Source: Anaerolineaceae bacterium (GTDB taxonomy: Bacteria; Chloroflexota; Anaerolineae; Aggregatilineales; Phototrophicaceae). From it: DNA of 64,000 nucleotides. Below the pieces are notes generated by a model. That model searched no databases and was not told the DNA's origin. It saw only the letters and a program-made list of their open reading frames with translations. Within the stretch, counting starts at the first letter, position 1. Every line of letters starts with the position of its first letter. This document shows positions 19,687 to 27,896 of this stretch, in pieces. The translations under genes and the position numbers were made by a program. Location: positions 372,001 to 436,000 of the forward strand of contig PABP01000021.1 of NCBI GenBank assembly GCA_002699585.1, written 5' to 3'.

Positions 19687-21018
19687 TTGACGAATATGCA
19701 AAATAGCGATCAGCACGACATTGACAACAATGAAATAAACTTGGATCGAGAGCATGATAACGAAGTGGTCGAGCGTACCCCCCAGTTTGTGACATCCGAG
19801 CGTGGGCGCGTAGTATCTATAGCGGGACTCACTGAACGTATTATTGAAGAATTCCACATTGAATTCGATGATGATTCGCTTGCGTTGCAGGAGTCCGACA
19901 CACAGACGAAGCGCCGCGGCCTGCTGCGCGATGTGGCCGATTACGTTATTGGTATTGAGTCGGTGCAATTATCATTGCCGGACAAAGCCCAAATCCTTCA
20001 GAAAGCTTACAGCGAGATCTTTGGCTATGGTCCATTGGATGCCTACTTTGCCGATCCTGCCGTGACCACCATCTCTCTGGAAAATAAGCAGGGTATTTCT
20101 GTGCGTTTTGGTCCGGCATCTGATCTCGTCGTGCAGGAAGAGAAAGACCTCTTCGACGATTGGCATCACGTTCGCCGCACCATCAAGCGCCTGCTCAAAG
20201 ATGCCGATGCCGAAATTCGTTCTGATATTCCGATTGTGGAAGCTGGCTTGACGATCAACAATCGTCGGGTGAGCGTCAACGTGGTATCGCCCCCCTACAG
20301 TACCGATGTCATGGCTGATATTCGTGTGCATCCTGCTGATCCTATCCAACTGGATACCTGGGTTCAGCAGGGCATGATGACTGACCTTGCTGCCGATTTC
20401 CTGCGGCGGCTGGCCAAATCGAGCTATGGCTTTGCTATTGTTGGCGATACCGAATCTGGTAAATCGACTTTGATGTCGTCCATACTTGCTGAAACAAGCC
20501 TGGGCGAGGGGCTTCGTTCCGTTGAGTGGTCTGGGGAATTGATTTTGCCAAATGGGGCAGTTGCCAGCAAAGTGCAGTGGCCTGTGGGCGATGACGAGGG
20601 CGTCACATTCTCTGAGCGCGTTATGGAGGTGTTGGATGCCCAACCAGCGGCGATTGTCCTCGATGAGGTTCGCGCCGATGAAGCCGGAGCCATAGCGCCT
20701 TTACTGGCGCATCAAGGCCAGTTACGTCAGATGTGGGTCATTCGCGGAGCCTCGGAATCTAAGCGCATCCGTAGTGCTATCAGTATGTTGGCTCGTCGCG
20801 CTGATTCAGATCATTCTGAGTCTATGGTCAAAAATCTCTATGAGAAGTTGCCGTTCGTGATTGTGCTTAAACGTCGCCGGGATCGTCTCGAATTGCTGGA
20901 GATCGCTGAGTGGCAGCCTGCCGAAGATGGCTCCGGTTATTACGATTACGTTCCCTTAATTGCTAAGGGTTGGGAAGGGCTGGAACGAACATCCAACGCA
21001 CTCGAACATGAATTGTAG
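19687..21018 (+). CDS. Divergent CpaF/TadA-like secretion ATPase, stand-alone
   Basis: 443 residues, TTG start with GGAG 10 nt upstream (an ATG three codons in is the alternative). The N-terminal CpaF domain is clear: YSEIFGYGPLDAYFADPAVTTISL. The RecA-like domain has Walker A GDTESGKST (about 253-261) and Walker B AAIVLDEVRADEAG. Where CpaF proteins have the His box (HANS) this protein reads LRQMWVIRGASES, so that element is lost. No pilin, TadB/C or peptidase gene is nearby. It may power a Tad/Flp-type pilus encoded elsewhere or have a new role. Confidence 0.75.
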   Translation: MTNMQNSDQHDIDNNEINLDREHDNEVVERTPQFVTSERGRVVSIAGLTERIIEEFHIEFDDDSLALQESDTQTKRRGLLRDVADYVIGIESVQLSLPDKAQILQKAYSEIFGYGPLDAYFADPAVTTISLENKQGISVRFGPASDLVVQEEKDLFDDWHHVRRTIKRLLKDADAEIRSDIPIVEAGLTINNRRVSVNVVSPPYSTDVMADIRVHPADPIQLDTWVQQGMMTDLAADFLRRLAKSSYGFAIVGDTESGKSTLMSSILAETSLGEGLRSVEWSGELILPNGAVASKVQWPVGDDEGVTFSERVMEVLDAQPAAIVLDEVRADEAGAIAPLLAHQGQLRQMWVIRGASESKRIRSAISMLARRADSDHSESMVKNLYEKLPFVIVLKRRRDRLELLEIAEWQPAEDGSGYYDYVPLIAKGWEGLERTSNALEHEL

Positions 21019-21037
21019 AGTTCATCCTGATGAAAAC

Positions 21038-21071
21038 AAAAAGAGCCTGGATTATCTACCAGGCTCTTTTT
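21038..21071. terminator. Bidirectional terminator between convergent genes
   Basis: AAAAAGAGCCTGG/CCAGGCTCTTTTT, a perfect stem with an 8-nt loop and T tracts in both directions. It serves the CpaF-like gene and the convergent DsbA-like gene. Confidence 0.92.
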
Positions 21072-21093
21072 GCTAATCACAGTGTAATCGCGT

Positions 21094-21792
21094 TTATTGG
21101 GCAGCAGCGACAACCTGTTGGAATTGCGCTACCGTTGGGCGGCCAGCCAACAGCGGATTTTGCTGGACGGGACCATCGTTAAGGCGAACGCCAACAGCAG
21201 GGGTGCCACTGAACCAGTCAAAACGCTGCACAAACTGGCCATCGACCTGATACTGTGTCGCGTCCGGTTGGCAGCTCAAAAGATCGCCATAGGGGATATC
21301 CATTTTCTCTGCGAATTGGCGCGGTGTATTTTCATTGAAGGACCGTGCTGCCGCCAGTTCAAACATGGTGTCGTGGGCATCCCAGAAGGAACCCGGCTCC
21401 AGGATGTCCGCACATTCAACCAGACTGAACGGAATATATGAAACCTGGTTGGTCTGTACCATGCGGAATTCCATTTTGGCTTGCCCGGTCGCCACCAGTT
21501 GCTGAATCATATCATGGACATCAGGCTGGTACGCCTGGCAGTGTGGGCACAGGAAGTCCTCAAACACGACAAAAGTGACAGGCGCGTCCTCGTTGCCAAG
21601 TACAAATGCACCATCTTCTGTACGGCTCTGTGGGATTTCCGAGTAGTCAATGTCGGCTGTGCTCAGCGAGGTGTCATTGGTAGAAATAAAGATAAACACA
21701 CCAGCAGCAATGATAGCCACAATCAATATGCCAACCAGGATGACCATCTGGTTACTTTTGCTGTCGTTCTTGCGTTTAGGGGAAAGGGTCAT
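21094..21792 (-). CDS. Membrane-anchored DsbA-family thioredoxin-fold protein
   Basis: 232 residues from ATG 21792 (MTLSPKRKND), chosen for AGGA 7 nt upstream; two earlier ATGs lack a site. One membrane anchor (MVILVGILIVAIIAAGVFIFI), then a DsbA/BdbD-type domain with active site FEDFLCPHCQAYQ, an interrupting helical region and a cis-Pro-type GTPAVGV loop. It would oxidise or isomerise disulfides in exported proteins. No DsbB/VKOR partner is seen nearby. Confidence 0.88.
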   Translation of the reverse strand: MTLSPKRKNDSKSNQMVILVGILIVAIIAAGVFIFISTNDTSLSTADIDYSEIPQSRTEDGAFVLGNEDAPVTFVVFEDFLCPHCQAYQPDVHDMIQQLVATGQAKMEFRMVQTNQVSYIPFSLVECADILEPGSFWDAHDTMFELAAARSFNENTPRQFAEKMDIPYGDLLSCQPDATQYQVDGQFVQRFDWFSGTPAVGVRLNDGPVQQNPLLAGRPTVAQFQQVVAAAQ

Positions 21793-21915
21793 ATGCGTTT
21801 CCTCACTTGTCATGGGATTTGGATGAAATCGTATGTGGCTATGGAATGCCAACGAACTTGCTATAGAGTACCGAATAATGAGATAGCGTAGCTTACACGA
21901 TTATTAAAGTGCAGT

Positions 21916-22539
21916 CTAGAAGTGTAATATTTTTGTAAAAGGGATGAGTGCAGGCACTTTTTTGCGATAAGCGAGGTATTCATCCCCATAAAAATGGGCC
22001 ATTCGCTGTTCTTCAATCCATAGTCCGCCAATGATAAAATACAGCGTTGCCGCGATATTATAGACTAAGATGCGGTCTGTGAGCGGCACAGTTGTCCATA
22101 AGATCATCAGCGAAAACAGGTACAGCGGATGCCGAATGTAACGATAGATACCACCCGTTTGTAGCTTTTCGTCGGCTAGGGGTAGCGGCTGCTGAGTCGC
22201 CCAGGCGTAAAGTTGCCTCAATCCAACGAACCGCAGGAGATCAATCTGTAATAGCGAAACACCCGCCCCGACAAGCCCAATTAGCTGTAGAATGAGCAAA
22301 ACGGGTTTTAGCCAATCCGGTGGCAAGAAGATGACATCACCACCCAGGAAGACATAGGCGGTGATCGGCATAATCATGATGAAAGATAAGCCATTGTAAA
22401 TCAGCCGATACCAGCCTTCGTAAGCCCGTTGACCAAAGGTCGATGCGACCCACGTCTTAACCCGACGGTCGGCTGTTAAGCTGTGAACCACAGCGAAGGC
22501 CAGCATCGTCAAAAATATCAAGAATATTGTGTCTGACAT
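21916..22539 (-). CDS. NnrU / isoprenylcysteine-methyltransferase-like membrane protein
   Basis: 207 residues, five to six membrane helices. C-terminal motif GGIYRYIRHPLYL...WIEEQRMAHFYGDEYLAYRKKVPALIPF matches the SAM-binding RHP-Y and EE/Y signature of ICMT/PEMT-like integral methyltransferases. The N-terminal part MLAFAVVHSLTADRRVK resembles NnrU. The substrate is not evident. Its ATG lies only 26 nt from the divergent pyrimidine phosphorylase ATG. Confidence 0.72.
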   Translation of the reverse strand: MSDTIFLIFLTMLAFAVVHSLTADRRVKTWVASTFGQRAYEGWYRLIYNGLSFIMIMPITAYVFLGGDVIFLPPDWLKPVLLILQLIGLVGAGVSLLQIDLLRFVGLRQLYAWATQQPLPLADEKLQTGGIYRYIRHPLYLFSLMILWTTVPLTDRILVYNIAATLYFIIGGLWIEEQRMAHFYGDEYLAYRKKVPALIPFTKILHF

Positions 22540-22565
22540 ACGCGCCCTAACCTAGGAGAATCCTT

Positions 22566-23891
22566 ATGCGTACTGTTGATATTATTCAGAAGAAGCGTGA
22601 TGGGCAACCACTGACTGAAGAAGAAATAAAATATTTCATTGAGACATACACCCATGACGACCTGCCAGATTATCAGGCGGCGGCCCTGTTGATGGCCATT
22701 TTCTGGCGCGGTATGAATCGCCAGGAAACGGTCACGCTGACCCAGGCGATGGCCCATTCCGGCAAAATGATGGACCTGTCTGGTGTCATTGACTATGCCG
22801 TAGATAAGCACTCGTCCGGCGGCGTGGGCGACAAAACCACGCTGGTGGTACTGCCGCTGGTAGCTGCGATGGGTGTGCCTGTCGCTAAGATGAGCGGTCG
22901 TGGACTCGGTTTTTCCGGTGGCACCTTGGACAAATTAGAAAGCATTTCTGGCTACGATGTCAACTTGTCCGACCAGCAATTTCTGGAACTCGCTGCCAAG
23001 AATGGCATTGTCCTCAGTGGGCAAACAGGTGAATTGGCCCCCGCCGATGGCAAGCTCTACGCTCTGCGAGATGTCACAGCGACTGTGCCCAGTATGCCGC
23101 TGATTGCCAGCAGCATCATGAGCAAAAAACTAGCTTCCGGTGCCAATGGCATGGTCCTCGATGTCAAATGGGGCAATGGCGCATTCATGACCACGCTCGA
23201 CGATGCCCAGCAATTGGCCGACATCATGGTGAAAATTGGTGCCGATGCCGGACGCGATGTCATCGCCTTGTTATCCGATATGAACCAACCACTGGGGCAG
23301 GCCGTAGGCAACGCCCTGGAAGTGATCGAAGCCATTGAAACATTAAAAGGTGGCGGTCCGGCTGATTTCAGAGAGCACTGCCTTGAAGTCGCCCATTACA
23401 TGGTACAGCTTGCGGGGCAGGGCGAAAAATGGACCGATGCCGATGCCGTGCGCTCTGAACTGGAAGAACACCTGAACAATGGCGAGGCTTTGGAAAAATT
23501 CCGCTTGATGGTAGAAGCCCAGGGTGGTGATCTGGCGCAGATTGATGATCCATCGAAATTACCCTCAGCTAAACTGCGTGAGGATGTCCTGGCGACCGAG
23601 AGCGGCTATATCGAGAAGGTGGTTGCTTTGCAAGTCGCTTATGCGGCCAATGCACTCGGCGCAGGCCGAGAGAAAAAGGGCGATCCGGTCGATCATGCCG
23701 TGGGTGTGATGGTCTATGTCAATGTAGGCGACAAAGTGGCTGAAGGCGATCGCTTATTCACAATCCATGCCAACAGCGAAGCCCAACTTGCGGAAGCCAA
23801 AGCCCATCTGGCTGAGGCCATTAGCTATGCATCCGCGCCCGTTGAGCCTTTGCCGCTCTTTTACGGCGTCATTGACAGCCGCGTACTATGA
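22566..23891 (+). CDS. pdp: Pyrimidine-nucleoside (thymidine) phosphorylase
   Basis: 441 residues: MRTVDIIQKKRDGQPLTEEEI, the substrate signature SGRGLGFSGGTLDKLES, phosphate-binding KHSSGGVGDKTTL, and the C-terminal lid domain (DHAVGVMVYVNVGDKVAEGD). It splits uridine, thymidine or deoxyuridine with phosphate to the base and (deoxy)ribose-1-phosphate. Ribosome site AGGAG 8 nt upstream. It ends 1 nt before the convergent ABC binding-protein gene, with no terminator visible between them. Confidence 0.95.
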   Translation: MRTVDIIQKKRDGQPLTEEEIKYFIETYTHDDLPDYQAAALLMAIFWRGMNRQETVTLTQAMAHSGKMMDLSGVIDYAVDKHSSGGVGDKTTLVVLPLVAAMGVPVAKMSGRGLGFSGGTLDKLESISGYDVNLSDQQFLELAAKNGIVLSGQTGELAPADGKLYALRDVTATVPSMPLIASSIMSKKLASGANGMVLDVKWGNGAFMTTLDDAQQLADIMVKIGADAGRDVIALLSDMNQPLGQAVGNALEVIEAIETLKGGGPADFREHCLEVAHYMVQLAGQGEKWTDADAVRSELEEHLNNGEALEKFRLMVEAQGGDLAQIDDPSKLPSAKLREDVLATESGYIEKVVALQVAYAANALGAGREKKGDPVDHAVGVMVYVNVGDKVAEGDRLFTIHANSEAQLAEAKAHLAEAISYASAPVEPLPLFYGVIDSRVL

Positions 23892-23892
23892 G

Positions 23893-24702
23893 TTAGTCGG
23901 TTTTTTGGGCCAGACGACCGTTTTCATAGCTGTAACTGTAAATGGGAGCCTGCGCCCAATAGCCATTCTCAAACTGAATCGTCCCGTTCAGGCCGTCGAA
24001 GACAATTTCATTGAGGTCGTTTCTACCCATGATGGCTTCGATGGCCAAACCCGTCGCATCATAGGCCAGGGTCGCTAAAAGCCCTGGCTCTGGTGCGAAT
24101 TCCGCGCTGTTGATATACCGCTTGACAAAATCATCAGAGGGCAGTTTTGCGCTGGTTACAAGCTCAATGTCTTCATCGGCACTGTAGGCGATCAATGCGC
24201 TCGATAATCGCTCATCACCGATGAATGGTTCATCAAGCGTATCGGCAATGGCTTCGACGTTCTCTGTGCTGTTGGTGTCCAACTGTCCCGCAATCTGCGC
24301 ATTGCTCAGGATAAACACATCATCTCGGTATGGTTGCGTGCTCCAACCCCCAATCACGACTATCGGCAGGGGTGACAGCGCCAACTGAACCTGTTCTTGG
24401 GTTGCAAACGGTCCTGTCACCAGGACGATGGCAGTCGCGGGGTCGGATGCTATCGCTTGTGCGCGTTCCACAGCATATTCCACGTTGCCACCGTCATCAT
24501 AGGCGACCAGGTCAATCACGCTATCTTGATCTGCCAGAGCCAAGCGTGCTGCATAGAGGGCATCGTAGCCAAATTCCTGATAGCGCCCCTCAAACGGAGC
24601 GAACAGCGCAATGACAGGCGGCGGCTCAGTCTGGCCTGTGCAGCCCGCAAAGACACCCAGCAGTAGAACGCTAGTAACAAGAATTCTGAAGATGCTGTTC
24701 AT
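23893..24702 (-). CDS. Compact periplasmic-binding-fold lipoprotein (Peripla_BP_6-like)
   Basis: 269 residues from ATG 24702. Signal peptide and lipobox LLGVFAGC (Cys21), then IALFAPFEGRYQEFGYDALYAARLAL, DDGGNVEYAVERAQAIASDPATAIVLVTGPF and YDATGLAIEAI, the landmarks of LivK-type receptors. The family usually has 370-420 residues; a large part of the central lobe is missing here while the frame stays open, so this is a natural short form. The start overlaps the mltG end. No permease or ATPase is adjacent. Ligand unknown. Confidence 0.68.
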   Translation of the reverse strand: MNSIFRILVTSVLLLGVFAGCTGQTEPPPVIALFAPFEGRYQEFGYDALYAARLALADQDSVIDLVAYDDGGNVEYAVERAQAIASDPATAIVLVTGPFATQEQVQLALSPLPIVVIGGWSTQPYRDDVFILSNAQIAGQLDTNSTENVEAIADTLDEPFIGDERLSSALIAYSADEDIELVTSAKLPSDDFVKRYINSAEFAPEPGLLATLAYDATGLAIEAIMGRNDLNEIVFDGLNGTIQFENGYWAQAPIYSYSYENGRLAQKTD

Positions 24703-25777
24703 AGGTCTGTGTGAAGTTATGATAGCCTGATCCGTCACATTGCGCCTGGAAGTAAAAATAATCGGTTTCTGCTGGGTAGGTAGCCCCTTCGATGGCTGCT
24801 CGGCTTGGGTTGGCGATTGGCCCAGGTGGCAGCCCTGCGTTCAGATACAGATTATAAGGCGACTGCACATTCCGGTAATCAGCCTGTGTGATCTGTGGCC
24901 ACCATGCGCCTCGGCTCCCCTGTAAACCATACTGCACTGTCGGATCGGCATCCAGCGTCATGCCGATGTCCAGCCGATTGCGATACACGCTGGCGATAGT
25001 CGCATTTTCTTCGTTCCATACCGCTTCTCGTTCCACGATGGATGCCAGCTTGACGATGTCGTGTACGCTCCATCCCTGCGCCTGGATGGCATTGATGAGG
25101 TCGCCCTGGATGCTGTCGACAAAGGCTTGTACCAGTATATCGCGCAGTCCAATGGCGGTGATAGAGGGGGGCAAAACATAGGTATCAGGGAATAAATAAC
25201 CTTCTAGCGATGCATCGCCCGGTGCGCCGAAGATGACCGCATACTCTGGTAAATCAGCGAACCCTACACGCCCCAAGTTGAGGAATTCCTGGCCCGTAAA
25301 GCCAAAAAGCCCATTTGCATCAATGGCTTCGGCAACTTCTTCCAGCCGTGTTCCCTCAGATACACGGAAAGTGATGCTGCTGTTCCTTGAATCAATAATC
25401 GTATAAGCAATATCCGGGATCGCCTGTGTCTGGTTCAGGAAGTAGGTTCCGGCTTCAATCTGGGTGTCGAGTCCCTCTAATTGCAGGTAATCGACAAATA
25501 GCTCGCCATCCAATATGAGATTTTGTGCTAGTAGCTTTTGAGCGACCGTGCGGGGTGCATCGCCGACATCAATCGTAAAGCGGATGTCGGTTGGGTCACC
25601 GCTGACAGACTGTGCTAGCTCATCCTGGCGACCAGCCAATGACACGCGGATCAATTCAGTCTGTACCCATTTTATCGGGTTGCCATCAGAGATGACGAAA
25701 ATCCCAGCGACTAGAATGCCGCCAGCAATCAATACAAGGATAAACAGTAGCGCAAGGATGCGTAGGGCTTTTGTCAT
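24671..25777 (-). CDS. mltG: Endolytic murein transglycosylase MltG
   Basis: About 368 residues, one N-terminal membrane helix, a LysM-like region, and the YceG catalytic core: EGYLFPDTYVLP, VHDIVKLASIVEREAVWNEENATIASVYRNRL with the catalytic Glu, TLDADPTVQYGL and GLPPGPIANPSRAAI. It cleaves nascent glycan strands and so sets their length. Downstream of alaS and ruvX, a neighbourhood conserved in many Gram-positive lineages. ATG 25777 is preferred over a GTG three codons upstream. Confidence 0.94.
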   Translation of the reverse strand: MTKALRILALLFILVLIAGGILVAGIFVISDGNPIKWVQTELIRVSLAGRQDELAQSVSGDPTDIRFTIDVGDAPRTVAQKLLAQNLILDGELFVDYLQLEGLDTQIEAGTYFLNQTQAIPDIAYTIIDSRNSSITFRVSEGTRLEEVAEAIDANGLFGFTGQEFLNLGRVGFADLPEYAVIFGAPGDASLEGYLFPDTYVLPPSITAIGLRDILVQAFVDSIQGDLINAIQAQGWSVHDIVKLASIVEREAVWNEENATIASVYRNRLDIGMTLDADPTVQYGLQGSRGAWWPQITQADYRNVQSPYNLYLNAGLPPGPIANPSRAAIEGATYPAETDYFYFQAQCDGSGYHNFTQTYEQHLQNSCY

Positions 25778-25850
25778 GAGTCCCACTTCTGCAATATGAA
25801 TCGGGGGTCAGTATACATGCTGATGCCTTTGACAACCATCACCGTATGGA

Positions 25851-26291
25851 TCAGCGTATAGGGGGCGCAGCCAAACCGTCATTTAGCGCATTCAGATAGC
25901 TCTGGAGGATGACCCGTGCTGCCAGATCATCGATATGGGCATCGTAGGGACGTTTTTGTATCCGCGCAATTTCACGGGCATCGTCGCTAGATAACTGCTC
26001 ATCCCACTCAACGATGGGTAAATCGGTAGTTTCGGAAAAATAGCCAATCCAATTTCGAACTTTGTCCGCCTGGGTGAATGTGCCTTCAGCGGCATCTAGG
26101 CTGCTAGGGATGCCGACCACAAAAGCGACGGCATTTTCATCGGCGGCAATCTGTTTGATCTGGGCGAAGTCCTCGGCTTTGCTGGCTCGTGTGATGATCG
26201 TTAGCTCCCGGGCGACAATACCACTGGCATCACTAACTGCAATGCCAATTCGGGCAAGGCCATGGTCGATGCCAATCAGCCGACCAATCAC
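25851..26291 (-). CDS. ruvX: Holliday junction resolvase-like protein RuvX/YqgF
   Basis: 146 residues with an RNase H fold: RLIGIDHGLARIGIAVSD at the N-terminus, FVVGIPSSLDAAEGTFTQADKVRNW, and the C-terminal DEQLSSDDAREI and HIDDLAARVILQSYL. The family acts in 16S rRNA 5'-end maturation and possibly on branched DNA. ATGA overlap with the baseplate-J-like gene indicates translational coupling. Confidence 0.93.
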   Translation of the reverse strand: MIGRLIGIDHGLARIGIAVSDASGIVARELTIITRASKAEDFAQIKQIAADENAVAFVVGIPSSLDAAEGTFTQADKVRNWIGYFSETTDLPIVEWDEQLSSDDAREIARIQKRPYDAHIDDLAARVILQSYLNALNDGLAAPPIR

Positions 26292-27877
26292 TGCGCTTCC
26301 TCAGTCTGCGGCACTTCAGCATGTACTGTGATGCGTATTGGCATAATCGGCATCCGGCCTTCATACCAACCGGGTACAACCTCAATCAGGGGGTCGCGTT
26401 CGGCATCGACGCCGGGGTAAGCCGTGATGATGCTCATCGCCTCGTCAATGGGTAGTGTTGCGATCTGCTGCTGCAATTGTCCCTGGCCGAATTGTCCAAC
26501 GGCTGTGGCTTGCCCCCGCATCTCAAAGATAATCTGGCCGGCTTCATTCACGGAATAATCACCGGGATCGCTATAGACCAGCGTATCGGTATCAAAGACC
26601 AGTCCGCGCGGCTTTGCTGATGACAGGGCTGCAAAGACAATTTGACGCGCGAGCAGGGTATCGACGGCAACCGCTTCGACAACAGCTTGCATACGTAAGG
26701 TCAGGGTATCAGCGACATCGCCGACATTGTTACTGAAAACTGTCCAATCGTCGCGTTCGCCATCTGGCGCAATACGGATCGTGCTAATGATGATGTCTTG
26801 GTTAGGGCCTAGTGTCCGTTTCATTTCGCTGTAGGCCGTGTTCTGTAGCTGCGCCCGTGCCTGTGATAACAAGGAATCGCGGTCAGCGGTGGTCACAATG
26901 CGCAGTGATTGACTGTCACCATTGATGGTGGCGCGTACATTGCGGACCGTTACCTGGTCCTCAAGGGGGCCAACAATAGTATTGATAACCCCGGCTTCGA
27001 CATTGCCGACAGGCCCTGAGAAATCATCATCCGCCGTGATGCTGACATCAACGGTTCGGCCCTCACCCGCAGGTAGCGTCGAATCTGAAGCCGTGACGAA
27101 GTCAACGGGCGTTCCGGTATTGGTGGCTCTTACAATGGTGCCTTCGGGGATGTCTATGGCTGAATTGGTATTGTTGGTAAAGGTAACCACGCCAATCGCC
27201 CGTGATTCACCCAGGTTTTCGCTGCCTGTTGTAGGCATGCTGACCGTGGTTTGGGCTGTTGCGGGTAATAACGTCGCCGGGATAACGGCATTTTCGACAT
27301 CAACATCCAGCACACTGGTGTTGGCTGTTATCGAAACCGTGACTTCAATCTGCTGCGTTTCCAGATAGATGGTCACATCAGCGGAGGGGATCAGAACGTA
27401 GGCTGCCCCGCCCAGGACGGCCAGCAATACGGCCAACACCACAATGCGCTCTAAATAATGGCGAATCCGCGACCGTTGACGCCGATTGGTAACGCGGCTG
27501 GCGACGTTTTTGAGCTGGTCTGGCTCTGGCTCATCTAGCGGCTTCTGGTAGCGCTTGGCGGTAACTTTGCCCCAACCGCGTTTCCAGCGGCCACGCTCGG
27601 CTTCCTGGATGGTCTCAAAGGTGCTGATGCCCAGTTCATGGGCATTTTTGATGACCTCGGCATCGTGGGTGACAAACGCTATTTGCACGGCCCGACGCCG
27701 CGCTTCGCGCTGGACCATGACGATGTCCAGCTTGCGTGTGAGCGTTGTCCCTCGTTCCGGCCAGATGATCAACGCCCGCTTACCGCGTAGGAATGACATG
27801 CGATCCCGCACGAGCGGAACATCGTCGTTCCGCTCGAGTTGGATATACTGTATCTGGCGATCCGTTGGCGTCGTCAT
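26288..27877 (-). CDS. Baseplate J-like domain membrane protein
   Basis: 529 residues. A cytoplasmic N-domain of about 140 residues (MSFLRGKRALIIWPERGTTLTRKLDIVMVQREARRRAVQIAFVTHDAEV) looks like a Rossmann-type fold. One membrane helix (VVLAVLLAVLGGAAYVLI) follows, then an extracytoplasmic region with baseplate-J-like features: VTFTNNTNSAIDIPEGTIV, FVTASDSTLPAGEGRTVDV and GPVGNVEAGVINTI. No phage genes surround it; it is locked between alaS and ruvX by an ATGA overlap and a 19-nt gap. Such proteins recur in envelope contexts of Chloroflexi and relatives, function unknown. Confidence 0.72.
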   Translation of the reverse strand: MTTPTDRQIQYIQLERNDDVPLVRDRMSFLRGKRALIIWPERGTTLTRKLDIVMVQREARRRAVQIAFVTHDAEVIKNAHELGISTFETIQEAERGRWKRGWGKVTAKRYQKPLDEPEPDQLKNVASRVTNRRQRSRIRHYLERIVVLAVLLAVLGGAAYVLIPSADVTIYLETQQIEVTVSITANTSVLDVDVENAVIPATLLPATAQTTVSMPTTGSENLGESRAIGVVTFTNNTNSAIDIPEGTIVRATNTGTPVDFVTASDSTLPAGEGRTVDVSITADDDFSGPVGNVEAGVINTIVGPLEDQVTVRNVRATINGDSQSLRIVTTADRDSLLSQARAQLQNTAYSEMKRTLGPNQDIIISTIRIAPDGERDDWTVFSNNVGDVADTLTLRMQAVVEAVAVDTLLARQIVFAALSSAKPRGLVFDTDTLVYSDPGDYSVNEAGQIIFEMRGQATAVGQFGQGQLQQQIATLPIDEAMSIITAYPGVDAERDPLIEVVPGWYEGRMPIMPIRITVHAEVPQTEEAQ

Positions 27878-27896
27878 AATGACCTATGGTTAGGGG

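Noticed and set aside
26288-27877. Phage tail origin for the baseplate J-like gene
   Set aside because: It has a membrane helix and is translationally coupled to ruvX with no other phage genes.
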